NCBI RefSeq assembly: GCF_030142045.1
Contig: NZ_CP126242.1
Coordinates: 558,001-622,000 of the forward strand
Source: Arthrobacter sp. zg-Y919
GTDB lineage: Bacteria; Actinomycetota; Actinomycetes; Actinomycetales; Micrococcaceae
Length of the DNA stretch: 64,000 nucleotides
Direction: 5' to 3'
Both the position numbers and the translations under genes were made by a program. Positions 8,768 through 17,332 of this stretch are shown piece after piece. Below the pieces are notes generated by a model. The model was not told the origin of the DNA and did not search any database. It saw only the letters and a list, made by a program, of their open reading frames with translations. The stretch's first letter is position 1; the number at the start of each line of letters is the position of its first letter.

Positions 8768-10324
8768 TTACGGGATCACCGGGTAACTGGCGATCGTCGG
8801 CACAGCGACCGACGCTTCGAAGCTCGTCAGCGCCGTAGCCTTGGGCAGCGCATAGACGGACGTCGCGGGCGTGATCTGTAGGACCAGCCGGGTAGCCGGA
8901 CCCACGGTGTAGGAAACCTCCTCCAGCGGAACCGTCAGGGTGTGTGACTGCCCGTCCAGGATGAGGGGCACCGGTGTGACCTGGTTGCCCAGGACCAGGG
9001 AAGACCGGGACCGGTCGATGATCTGGGCATAGACATGGGTGTTCGCCTGCCGGGCCGACCCGCGGTACGTGAGCGTCAGCTGCGGGGCGCCGAAGGCCGA
9101 CGTCGTTACGGCGGGTGCGGTGATGGGAACGTTGACTGCCACCGGCGCGACGGTGGCCGCGACGACGGCTCCGCTGACGGCGGCGGGGGACAGGATGATT
9201 GAACCCTTTCCCGTACCGTTCAGGGTGCCATTGGCCTGTGGGTAGCCCGGTGCTCCGCGGGTCACGCCGGCCTGGTCGATGAACTGGAACGCAGCCCCGG
9301 TATCGACCGGTTCATTCCGCAGGTAGCGGGCAAACCAGTTAAGTACGGCGGGGGTGATCCGGTCCGGACCGGCAGTGGAATTGCACAGCCCGTGTCCGCC
9401 GCAGAACTGCAGCATCTTGGTGGGGGTGCCGGTGCCGCGGATGAGCTCGTAGTTGCGGGTGGCCTCGTTCAGGGTGAAGAGGGTGTCCGCCGTGCCCTGG
9501 ATGATCAGGGTGGGAGCCGTGATGGAGGTGAACAGCGAGTCCGGTGTCAGGGACTCGAAGTACGCGATCGACTCGGCGCTGAGCTGGTTCGGGTACGTCA
9601 GACCCTCCCGGCAGGCCTTTCGGACCGGGGCTGCCAGGGCGCCCTGGTTCCCCACCAGGGAACCCAGCTGTCCCAACGCGGTTCCCTCGGCACACAGCAG
9701 GGCGCCCCAGCCGCTCTTGAAGGAGCCTGCCTTGTAGAGGCTGGTGGTGAGGTCGTTCCAGGCAATGGTCGGGGTGATGGCGTCCACCCGCTGGTCCTGC
9801 GAGGCGAGGACAAACTGGATGCCTCCGCCGTAGGAGGCGCCGGCCATGCCCAGGACGGGATCTCCGGGGGAGTCCAGGCTCGCTTCGGGCTGGGCCGCAA
9901 TGTAGTCGATGATCGCCGAGCCGTCCCGGCCCTCATAAGCAGGGTTGTTTACATACGCCTCGCCCCCGCTGAGGCCGAAGCCGCGCGGGTCCCAGGTCAC
10001 CACGTTGTAGCCGGCGTCCCGCAGGGGAGCGATGCCGATGGAACCGATCAGCGTGCTGGTGGTTGATGACGGAATCCGTCCGCCCGGGAGCCCGAACCCT
10101 GGGCCCACCATGACCGTCGGTGCTTTCTGTCCGGCAGTGAGGCCCGTGGCCGGGAAGAAATTCGTATGGATAGGTGTGCCGTCGAAACTGGTGACCACGA
10201 CGTCGGTGCGGATGGCTGGTGCGGCCGGTGCGGCTGGTGATGGTGCGGCGACGGCGGGAGCCGCCACCAGGGAGGTGCCCAACAGGGCGGCGGACGCCGC
10301 CAGAGTGCCCAGAAGTTTCCTCAT
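8768..10324 (-). CDS. Secreted alpha/beta hydrolase (CocE/S15 type)
   Basis: This 518-residue protein has a Sec signal peptide: basic Met-Arg-Lys, a hydrophobic Ala/Leu core, and Ala-X-Ala near residue 27. The alpha/beta-hydrolase triad reads as Ser164 in Gly-Ala-Ser-Tyr-Gly-Gly, Asp280 in Gly-Thr-Ala-Asp, and His311 in Gly-Gly-His-Gly. A beta-rich C-terminal domain of about 150 residues resembles the jelly-roll of CocE/NonD acyl esterases and X-Pro dipeptidyl peptidases. It is therefore likely an exported esterase or peptidase; the substrate is unknown. It is transcribed alone, with a perfect palindrome just upstream of its start that suggests repressor control. Confidence 0.82.
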   Translation of the reverse strand: MRKLLGTLAASAALLGTSLVAAPAVAAPSPAAPAAPAIRTDVVVTSFDGTPIHTNFFPATGLTAGQKAPTVMVGPGFGLPGGRIPSSTTSTLIGSIGIAPLRDAGYNVVTWDPRGFGLSGGEAYVNNPAYEGRDGSAIIDYIAAQPEASLDSPGDPVLGMAGASYGGGIQFVLASQDQRVDAITPTIAWNDLTTSLYKAGSFKSGWGALLCAEGTALGQLGSLVGNQGALAAPVRKACREGLTYPNQLSAESIAYFESLTPDSLFTSITAPTLIIQGTADTLFTLNEATRNYELIRGTGTPTKMLQFCGGHGLCNSTAGPDRITPAVLNWFARYLRNEPVDTGAAFQFIDQAGVTRGAPGYPQANGTLNGTGKGSIILSPAAVSGAVVAATVAPVAVNVPITAPAVTTSAFGAPQLTLTYRGSARQANTHVYAQIIDRSRSSLVLGNQVTPVPLILDGQSHTLTVPLEEVSYTVGPATRLVLQITPATSVYALPKATALTSFEASVAVPTIASYPVIP

Positions 10325-10354
10325 AATGACCTCATTGTCGAAAGAGGGGAATTA

Positions 10355-10370
10355 GTTACCGTGCGGTAAC
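10355..10370. promoter_or_regulatory. Perfect 16-bp palindrome, candidate repressor operator
   Basis: gttaccg-tg-cggtaac is a perfect 7-2-7 inverted repeat 31 bp upstream of the secreted hydrolase start. This size and symmetry is typical of TetR-family operators. No TetR gene lies in the window, so the cognate regulator would be encoded elsewhere. Confidence 0.6.
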
Positions 10371-10514
10371 TTTCCGCAGGCTATGAGGAGGGAGACCCGG
10401 GGTGCAAGGGCGCTGGGGAAAATGTCGCCCGACGGGTGCGGATTACGTGGGGAACTCTTGTGCCTGGCCAGTCGCTGGGGTAAAAGCCTGCCGGAATCGC
10501 GAACCTAGCGCAGA

Positions 10515-10548
10515 CAGGTCCCCGCACGGATGTCCGTGCGGGGACCTG
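10515..10548 (-). terminator. Putative terminator of the BCCT gene
   Basis: Two 16-nt arms (10515-10530 and 10533-10548) are fully complementary, forming a very GC-rich stem with a tight 2-4 nt loop. It lies 61 bp past the BCCT stop. No U-tract follows on the minus strand, so termination may be partial or Rho-assisted. Confidence 0.6.
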
Positions 10549-10609
10549 CTGGTTACTGCTTCTGCCGTGCCGGTGGAACTGCGTGCGGTCCGGAGCTACA
10601 CGTCCAGAA

Positions 10610-12547
10610 CTACAGCCGGTCCGGTGTGCTCTTTCCGGTGCCGGTTCCAGGTGCGGAATCGCCGGCACGAACTCCGGCCGCCTCGGGGACGTCGTCGTGC
10701 TCTGTGGTGTGCAGGTCGAAGGACGAACCGTGCTCCTCGACGCCGGACTGGATGGCCCGGTCGACCACGGAAACAGCCAGCCGCCGCCGCAGCGAGAGGG
10801 GATCCTTCGCCAGATCCTTCGCCAGGGCAATCGTCATCAGGAGCATCACGACGGCGAACGGCAGCGCGGCCACAATCGTGATCCGCTGCAGGCCATCCAG
10901 GGCTTCGGCAGGATCATCGCCGCCGGCCAGCAGCATCACTGCGGCCACGGCGCCGGTAAGGACACCCCAGAAAATGACGACGCCGCGGGACGGGTGCTCG
11001 GCACCGTTGGAGCTCAGCGACGCCATGATGATGGAGGCCGAATCCGCTCCGGTCACGAAGAAGATGGCGACCAGGACCATGGCGAGGATACCCACTCCTG
11101 CGGCCAGCAGGTTGGGCATGGGGAGGGCGGCAATCAGGTCGAACAGCGAGCCGTCGAAATCAATGGTGGGTTCGCCGTCGACCATTGTGGTGAGTCCGGC
11201 TGAACCGCTGGCCGCCGCGTCGCGCTGGATTCCGATCGCGGCGCCGCCGAAGATGGAGAACCAGACCACGCTGACTACGAAAGGAACTGCCAGGACGCCG
11301 GTGACGAACTGGCGGATGGTGCGGCCCCGGCTGATGCGGGCAATGAACATACCGACGAACGGCGTCCAGGACAGCCACCAGGCCCAGTAGAAGATGGTCC
11401 AGCTGGAGAGCCAGGCGCGCATGGATTCGTCGCCTGCCACCTCGGTGCGGGAGGCCATCGAGGCCATATTGGCGGCGTAGTCGCCGATGGCTGCCGGGAT
11501 GACGTTGAGGATGAAGAGCGTCGGCCCCACAACGAAAACGATGGCGGCCAGCACCAGCGCGAGGACCATGTTGATGTTGGACAGCCACTGGATGCCGCGG
11601 GAAATGCCCGAAACGGCGGATGCCACGAAGCAACCGGTGAGGATCGCGACGATCGCAACCAGGACGGTGGTTCCCGCGGTCCCGAGGAAACCAACGGACT
11701 GCAGGCCGCTGCCGATCTGCAGGGCGCCGAGGCCCAGCGAAGCGGCGGTACCGAAGAGGGTGGCGAAAATGGCAAAGATGTTGAGTACCTTGCCCAGCGG
11801 TCCCTCCACCCGCTTCACGCCGAAGAGTGACGTGAAGGCCGAGGAGATCAGCTGGCGGCGGCCAAGGCGGTAGGTGCCGTAGGCCATGGCAACGCCGACG
11901 ACGGCGTACATGGCCCACGGATGCAGGCCCCAATGGAACAGGGACGTGCCCATGGCGGTCTGCAGCGCTTCGGGGGTCTGGCCCTCAACGGTGCCGGGGG
12001 GAGGGGAGATGTAGTAGAACAGGGGCTCGGCCGCGCCGTAGAACATCAGACCGATGCCCATGCCGGCGGCGAACATCATGGAGATCCAGGAAACCGTCTT
12101 GAACTGCGGCTCTTCACCGTCCTGGCCCAGGGGGATCTTTCCGTACCGGCCCACGGCCAGCCAGATCACGTACGCCACGAGGAACGAGGCAAGGAGCACA
12201 AAGAACCAGCCCGCGTTAGTGATAACCCAGTCCAGTGCCGTGGTGGAGACGGAGGAGAGGTTGTCCCTCCCGAAGAAGCCCCAGGCAATGAAGGCGAGTG
12301 CAAGGACACCGGTGACGGCGAAGATCACTTTATCGAGCTTCGCCGGCACGCCGCGCCGGAGTGCTTCTTCCTGCTCGCGCTGCCCCTCGATCATCTGCTG
12401 GACGAGTGCTTCTTCCTGCTCCACGATGGGCATCGATGAAGTGGAGGGATCCGCAACGGAGGTGGAGCTGGTGGCGGGTACCGGCGGGGCGGGGGTGTCA
12501 GCAGCGTGCTTCCCGACGTCGCGCGTTGGACCTTCTGTGGTAGCCAT
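10610..12547 (-). CDS. BCCT family choline/betaine transporter
   Basis: This 645-residue carrier takes up quaternary ammonium osmolytes such as choline, glycine betaine or carnitine with Na+ or H+. A Thr/Pro/Ser-rich cytoplasmic tail of about 70 residues precedes 12 helices. The BCCT signature Gly-Met-Gly-Ile-Gly-Leu-Met-Phe-Tyr-Gly-Ala-Ala-Glu-Pro is at residues 162-175, followed by His-Trp-Gly-Leu-His-Pro-Trp-Ala. The aromatic-box helices are present. The start ATG at 12545-12547 has AGGAAGG upstream. No choline dehydrogenase genes are adjacent, so use as an osmoprotectant importer is more likely than a linked catabolic role. The long N-terminal tail could be an osmosensing element, which is inference. 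Confidence 0.94.
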   Translation of the reverse strand: MATTEGPTRDVGKHAADTPAPPVPATSSTSVADPSTSSMPIVEQEEALVQQMIEGQREQEEALRRGVPAKLDKVIFAVTGVLALAFIAWGFFGRDNLSSVSTTALDWVITNAGWFFVLLASFLVAYVIWLAVGRYGKIPLGQDGEEPQFKTVSWISMMFAAGMGIGLMFYGAAEPLFYYISPPPGTVEGQTPEALQTAMGTSLFHWGLHPWAMYAVVGVAMAYGTYRLGRRQLISSAFTSLFGVKRVEGPLGKVLNIFAIFATLFGTAASLGLGALQIGSGLQSVGFLGTAGTTVLVAIVAILTGCFVASAVSGISRGIQWLSNINMVLALVLAAIVFVVGPTLFILNVIPAAIGDYAANMASMASRTEVAGDESMRAWLSSWTIFYWAWWLSWTPFVGMFIARISRGRTIRQFVTGVLAVPFVVSVVWFSIFGGAAIGIQRDAAASGSAGLTTMVDGEPTIDFDGSLFDLIAALPMPNLLAAGVGILAMVLVAIFFVTGADSASIIMASLSSNGAEHPSRGVVIFWGVLTGAVAAVMLLAGGDDPAEALDGLQRITIVAALPFAVVMLLMTIALAKDLAKDPLSLRRRLAVSVVDRAIQSGVEEHGSSFDLHTTEHDDVPEAAGVRAGDSAPGTGTGKSTPDRL

Positions 12548-12778
12548 AGGCCTTCCTTATGTCAGCGCAAAAGGGTCCCGGGTCTGGTGTGGACCCGGGC
12601 AGGCAGAATGGCAGTTCCTCTTTATTTGAGCGTGCAACGGACCTGAAACGGTCCGCCGGAATCTATAAAGTAACGCTGCCGTGCTTCTGCGTCCCTTTAC
12701 ATAATTCGCAAGTGTGTTGCTTCCAGACTCGCGGCCTGCGGCACGCCAAGTCAAATTGGCTTTTAGGCTCCACGGGGC

Positions 12779-13909
12779 CTAGAGCGCGGTTGTTCCGAAG
12801 AGCATTCCCAGCAGATATGTGGCGGCAGCAGCGCCGAATCCGATCGCCAGCTGGCGCAGCGCGCGCTTCAGCGGGGAGCCACCCGAGAGCAGGCCGACGA
12901 CGGTGCCGGTGGTCAGCAGCGCCAGTCCCACCAGGACGCAGGAAAGGACGACGGCGGTCATCCCCGTCAGGCCGAACAGGTAGGGGAGGACGGGAATGAC
13001 GGCGCCGGATGCGAAGAAGCAGAAGCTGGACGCCGCAGCCCCGAGGCCCGTCCCGACGGATTCGTGTTCATCGCGTGTGGTGTCCGCGTCGGCTTCGGGG
13101 TTAAGGGAGAAGCTAGGATCGCAGTCGCAGCTGTAGAGACCCATCCGCTCGGCAGCACGGTGTTCGGCGGCCTCCCGCGTCATGCCGCGCGCTCGGTAGA
13201 CCAGCACCAGCTCGTTGGCATCGATGTCCAGCGATTTCGCAGCCGAAAGCGTGATCTGGGTGGGACGGGACGCATCCAGCAGCTCACGCTGGGACCGGAC
13301 CGAGACATACTCTCCCGCACCCATGGACAACGCCCCGGACAGCAGGCCGGCCAGGCCGCTGATCAGGATGAATGTACTGGATACCCCTGTGGCCCCAATG
13401 CCCATAATGAGGGCCAGATTGCTGACCAGCCCGTCATTGGCCCCGAACACCGCCGCGCGGAAGTTTCCCGACAGGCGGGTCCGCCCCCGGGTCGCGAGTC
13501 CGCGGATCACTTCCTCGTGGATCTGTTCATCGGCGGCCATGGCGCTGGGGACATGGGGATCATGGGCGTAGGGGGAGCGGCTCTCGGCACGCTGCGCCAA
13601 CGCCAGGACGAACACGGAGCCAAAGCGCCGGGCGAGCAGCCCGAGGAGACGGTTACGGAAGGAAGCGCGTGTCCTGCGTCCGGCGTCGTCGCCCAGCAGT
13701 GTGCGCCAGTACGCTTCATGGCGGCCCTCCGCCTCGGCCAGCGCGAGCAGGATGTCGCGTTCCTCGCCGTCGCGGCGTTCGGCCAGATACCGGTAGGTTG
13801 CCGCTTCCGCCTGCTCATCGGCAAGGTATTGCCGCCAGCGCTTTATCTCGGCAGGGGTCGGCACGCTGGAGTCGCTGGATGCGGGCTCCGGCAGGGATTG
13901 GGGGTTCAC
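12779..13909 (-). CDS. Ferritin-like / VIT1 fusion, MbfA-type iron transporter
   Basis: This 376-residue protein has two parts. Residues 20-140 form a rubrerythrin/ferritin-like helical domain whose di-iron ligands look intact: Glu32/Glu35, Glu61 with His64, and Glu128 with His131. Residues 148-376 are a VIT1/CCC1 domain with five helices and a cytosolic metal-binding loop. Known relatives (MbfA in rhizobia) export Fe2+ from the cytoplasm under iron or peroxide stress. The GTG at 13907-13909 is preceded by AGGAG; a longer GTG start at 13957 lacks a ribosome binding site. The 231-bp gap to the BCCT gene holds no recognisable element. No adjacent Irr or DtxR-type regulator or site was recognised. 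Confidence 0.85.
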   Translation of the reverse strand: MNPQSLPEPASSDSSVPTPAEIKRWRQYLADEQAEAATYRYLAERRDGEERDILLALAEAEGRHEAYWRTLLGDDAGRRTRASFRNRLLGLLARRFGSVFVLALAQRAESRSPYAHDPHVPSAMAADEQIHEEVIRGLATRGRTRLSGNFRAAVFGANDGLVSNLALIMGIGATGVSSTFILISGLAGLLSGALSMGAGEYVSVRSQRELLDASRPTQITLSAAKSLDIDANELVLVYRARGMTREAAEHRAAERMGLYSCDCDPSFSLNPEADADTTRDEHESVGTGLGAAASSFCFFASGAVIPVLPYLFGLTGMTAVVLSCVLVGLALLTTGTVVGLLSGGSPLKRALRQLAIGFGAAAATYLLGMLFGTTAL

Positions 13910-14243
13910 GGTACTCCTGACAGGGACCGGAAAGGGGAATCCGGTCAGTTTGAACACAGCTTAAACACAGCTCTTCTGACCGAAGGTCTCGCTCGCCCGC
14001 GGCTGGTGCCGGCGGGTGGACTGCCGGGACGCCGCAGCGTCCAGTATGTCGACAGGCCTCGGCTTGGAATGGACTCGTATCGTCACTCAAATAGTCACGC
14101 TCATGGTCCCGCCGGAGCTACTCCCCTTCGCGTGTCCCAGTGTAGTCGAATCCGCCGGTCGGATCGGCGGATCCGCCGGGGCGCGGTTGGAGGCGGGGAC
14201 GTGCTGGCTTAAGTCAATGACGGGCAGGCGCTAAAGTCATTTC
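13910..14243. other. Intergenic region between mbfA-like gene and acyl-CoA ligase gene
   Basis: This 334-bp divergent gap has no credible gene. It contains an 8-bp hairpin (atccgccg at 14150-14157, cggcggat at 14165-14172). Its right arm also belongs to a perfect 12-bp palindrome, ggcggatccgcc at 14166-14177, so the two pairings exclude each other. Because the ligase gene appears leaderless, these are more likely protein-binding sites than RNA switches. Confidence 0.35.
14232..14237 (+). promoter_or_regulatory. Putative -10 box (TAAAGT) of leaderless promoter
   Basis: TAAAGT ends exactly 6 nt before the GTG start at 14244, placing the expected transcription start on the start codon. There is no Shine-Dalgarno sequence and the -35 region is weak. 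Confidence 0.5.
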
Positions 14244-16025
14244 GTGAGCAAAAACTACCCTCTTCCGGATCCGAACCGCCCGTGGACCCGCCACTACAGC
14301 GAGGGAGTACTGGAAGGCTTTACCCTTCCGGACGAATCCCTCGTCGACGTCGTGGAGAGGTCCGTCCGCAACCACCGGTCCAAGCCCGCCCTGCAGTTCT
14401 TCGGTGCCACCACTTCCTATGGGGAATTGGGAGACCAGATCCGCCGTGCCGCGGCGGGATTGTTGAAGCTCGGTGTCCGTAAAGGCGACCGGGTGGCGCT
14501 CGCGCTGCCCAACTCGCCCCAGCATGTGGTGGCGTTCTACGCAGTGCTGCGCCTAGGCGCAGTGGTGGTGGAACACAACCCCCTCTATACGGACCGTGAA
14601 CTCCGCCACCAGTTCGAGGACCATGGCGCCACTGTGGCGATCGTCTGGGACAAGATCGTGGAGAACATCCAAAAGCTTCCCGCAGACATCCCGGTCCGGA
14701 CCATTGTCTCCGTGGAACTGATCCCGGCCATGCCGCTGGTGAACCGGCTGGCCTTGAAGCTTCCCGTCCCGGCGCTGCGGGAGGCGCGGGCAGCCCTCTC
14801 GGCTGCCAAACACCCGCCCCGCCGCCCGCGGAAACTGGTCCGCTGGCAGGACCTGCTGGACAACCGTCCGCTGCGCAGCCGCCACCCCCGGCCTGAACCC
14901 GAAGATCTGGCGGCCATCCAGTACACGAGCGGCACCACCGCCGATCCCAAGGGCGCGATGCTCACGCACGCGAACCTCGTGGCCAACGCGGCACAGGGGC
15001 GCGCCTGGGTCCCCGGGCTGAAGCCCGGTCACGAAACCTTCTACGCCGTGCTGCCCATGTTCCACGCCTACGGACTGACACTGTGCCTCACCACCGCCAT
15101 CAGCCTGGGCGCCCGGATTGTGCTGTTCCCCAAGTTCGACGTCGATATGACGCTCAAGGCGATGAAGAAGACACCCGCCACCTTCCTGCCCGCCGTGCCG
15201 CCCATCTATGAGCGTTTGGCAGCAGGAGCGGCGGAACGGGGTATTTCCCTTCAGGGTGTCCACGCCGCCATTTCCGGTGGCATGAACCTTCCGCCCCGGA
15301 CGGTGGAGCTGTGGGAAAAGGCCACCGGCGGGCTCCTGATCGAAGGCTACGGCCTCACCGAAACGTCGCCGATTTCCCTGGGTAACCCCTTTGCGGCGTC
15401 GAGGAAGCCGGGAACGGTGGGCGTTCCCTTCCCGATGGTCGACATCCGGGTGGTGGACCCCGAACACCCCACCGTTGAGGTGCCCAAGGGAAACCGCGGA
15501 GAACTGCTGATCAAGGGACCCCAGGTTTTTCAGGGCTATTGGAACAAGCCCCGCGAAACCGAGGCGGTACTGCTCGACGGCGGCTGGTTCCGGACCGGTG
15601 ACATTGTCACGGTGGATGAGGATGACTTCGTCACCATTGTCGACCGGATCAAGGAGCTGATCATTACGGGCGGCTTCAACGTTTCCCCGTCCGAGGTGGA
15701 AAATGCCCTGAAGCGCCACGAGTCCGTGGACGACGTCGCCGTCGTCGGCCTGCTCCGCTCCGGCGGCGGGGAAGACGTAGTGGCCGCGGTGGTCCCCAAG
15801 GCAGGATCCCGCTTCAACGCCGAAGAGCTGCGCGCCTTCGTGCGCAAGGAATTGGCCGCCTACAAGGTTCCCCGCCGGATCGTGGAGATCCAGGAGCTGC
15901 CCAAGTCCCTGATTGGCAAGGTGCTGCGCCGGCATGTCCGCGACAGCCTGCAGGACAACGGTGCCGGACCGGGCGCTGACGGCGCCGCCGAGAAGATTTC
16001 CCCAACCCTCCAGACCAAACCCTGA
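14244..16025 (+). CDS. Long-chain fatty acid-CoA ligase (AMP-binding)
   Basis: This 593-residue ANL-superfamily enzyme activates a carboxylic acid to its acyl-CoA via an acyl-adenylate. The AMP-binding P-loop Tyr-Thr-Ser-Gly-Thr-Thr-Ala-Asp-Pro-Lys-Gly is near residue 226. Glu-Gly-Tyr-Gly-Leu-Thr-Glu-Thr-Ser (A5), the Asp of the Gly-Trp-Phe-Arg-Thr-Gly-Asp motif and the catalytic Lys near the end (Ser-Leu-Ile-Gly-Lys-Val-Leu-Arg) are intact. The overall plan matches FadD long-chain ligases, so it probably feeds beta-oxidation or lipid remodelling. An AI-2E-family gene starts 16 bp downstream and is probably cotranscribed. Confidence 0.9.
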   Translation: MSKNYPLPDPNRPWTRHYSEGVLEGFTLPDESLVDVVERSVRNHRSKPALQFFGATTSYGELGDQIRRAAAGLLKLGVRKGDRVALALPNSPQHVVAFYAVLRLGAVVVEHNPLYTDRELRHQFEDHGATVAIVWDKIVENIQKLPADIPVRTIVSVELIPAMPLVNRLALKLPVPALREARAALSAAKHPPRRPRKLVRWQDLLDNRPLRSRHPRPEPEDLAAIQYTSGTTADPKGAMLTHANLVANAAQGRAWVPGLKPGHETFYAVLPMFHAYGLTLCLTTAISLGARIVLFPKFDVDMTLKAMKKTPATFLPAVPPIYERLAAGAAERGISLQGVHAAISGGMNLPPRTVELWEKATGGLLIEGYGLTETSPISLGNPFAASRKPGTVGVPFPMVDIRVVDPEHPTVEVPKGNRGELLIKGPQVFQGYWNKPRETEAVLLDGGWFRTGDIVTVDEDDFVTIVDRIKELIITGGFNVSPSEVENALKRHESVDDVAVVGLLRSGGGEDVVAAVVPKAGSRFNAEELRAFVRKELAAYKVPRRIVEIQELPKSLIGKVLRRHVRDSLQDNGAGPGADGAAEKISPTLQTKP

Positions 16026-16041
16026 GCAGGAAAGAGCGAAC

Positions 16042-17208
16042 ATGAGCGCATCAAGCCCCGACAGGGCCGAACGGCACACCGAACCGGAGCATGCGAGACC
16101 CGGCCGCTATTGGAGTGGTGCCCTCGGCCATGCCGGGCAGCGTTCAGCCCAGATCCTGCTGATCCTGCTGCTGGTCTCGGTCACGGTCTACGGGCTGCTC
16201 CAGGTCACCCTGGTGGTGATCCCGGTGCTCCTGGCGCTGATCCTGGGGGCGGCGATTGCGCCGTTCGTGAACTGGCTGCGCCGCAAGGGCTGGCCCAGTG
16301 CCCTGGCCACGGGATTGTCCTTCCTGCTCCTGCTCGCCATCTTCGGTGGCCTGATAACCGGGATCGCGTTCGCTATCCGCAGCGAATGGGACGACCTGGT
16401 GGACCAGGCCGTCGCGGGCTTCGACAAGCTCTATGACTTCGTGCTCAACGGGCCGCTTCCCGTGGATGACGAGATGCTCGGCAATGCACGCGACAGCGTG
16501 ATCGACTTCGCGACCAGCAGCACGGTCAGCAGCGGTGCCATTGCCGGTATCTCCGCCGCGACCTCGTTCGCTACCGGATTCCTGCTGATGGCCGTAGTGC
16601 TGTTCTACTTCCTCAAGGACGGCGACCGTATCTGGGCGTTCTTCCTGCGGCTGTTCCCCGCCGGTGACCGGCGGGACAAGGCCCGGCTCTCCGGCTTCCG
16701 AGTGATGGAGGTCCTCGGCGGCTACGTCCGCGGCACGGCCATTGTGGCGCTGGTTGATTCGGTGTGCATCGGTGCGGCGCTGTTCATCCTGCAGGTTCCG
16801 CTGGCACTGCCCCTGACGGTGATTGTTTTTGTTGGTTCCTTCATCCCGCTGGTCGGTGCCACGGCGGCCGGTGTCTTCGCCGCCCTGATCGCGTTGGTGG
16901 CCAACGGGCCGGTGGTGGCCCTGATTGTGATCATTGTGATCATTGCGGTCAACCAGCTCGAGGGCAACTTCCTGCAGCCGGTGGTGATGGGCAAGTCCCT
17001 GAGCATCCACGCCCTGGTGATCCTGCTCGCCCTGACCGCCGGAACCATCCTGGCCGGCATTGTCGGCGCCATCCTGGCTGTCCCGATTGCCGCCGTCGGC
17101 TGGGCCGTCATCAAGGTCTGGACCGGGGAGGACGACGGCGAGGATCTCGACGCGAAGGAGATCCCGGACCCCAAGGACCAGCCCGAAATGGAATCCCTCG
17201 ACAAGTAA
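16042..17208 (+). CDS. AI-2E family transporter
   Basis: This is a 388-residue polytopic membrane protein of the AI-2 exporter (TqsA/YdiK/PerM) superfamily. After a hydrophilic N-terminus of about 30 residues come eight predicted helices. A soluble stretch sits in the middle (Ser-Glu-Trp-Asp-Asp-Leu region), and Leu-Gln-Pro-Val-Val-Met-Gly appears near residue 312, a motif typical of the family. Members export small molecules or couple to Na+/H+ flux; autoinducer export is proven for only some, so no substrate is assigned. The ATG at 16042 has AGGAAAG upstream. In-frame starts further upstream lie inside the ligase gene. Confidence 0.85.
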   Translation: MSASSPDRAERHTEPEHARPGRYWSGALGHAGQRSAQILLILLLVSVTVYGLLQVTLVVIPVLLALILGAAIAPFVNWLRRKGWPSALATGLSFLLLLAIFGGLITGIAFAIRSEWDDLVDQAVAGFDKLYDFVLNGPLPVDDEMLGNARDSVIDFATSSTVSSGAIAGISAATSFATGFLLMAVVLFYFLKDGDRIWAFFLRLFPAGDRRDKARLSGFRVMEVLGGYVRGTAIVALVDSVCIGAALFILQVPLALPLTVIVFVGSFIPLVGATAAGVFAALIALVANGPVVALIVIIVIIAVNQLEGNFLQPVVMGKSLSIHALVILLALTAGTILAGIVGAILAVPIAAVGWAVIKVWTGEDDGEDLDAKEIPDPKDQPEMESLDK

Positions 17209-17226
17209 AGTACGGGACTTCCAAGG

Positions 17227-17266
17227 GGCCGGCACCTCATCCGCTTCGACGGATGAGGTGCCGGCC
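17227..17266 (+). terminator. Intrinsic terminator after AI-2E gene
   Basis: A perfect 17-bp stem (arms 17227-17243 and 17250-17266) with a 6-nt loop is followed shortly by CTTTTCCC. It ends the ligase/AI-2E transcript. Confidence 0.85.
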
Positions 17267-17332
17267 TCCGCTTTTCCCTCCGGCTGACCAGGTCCCGCAG
17301 AGCGTGGGACGGCGGTGACAGGGCTGGGCTGC

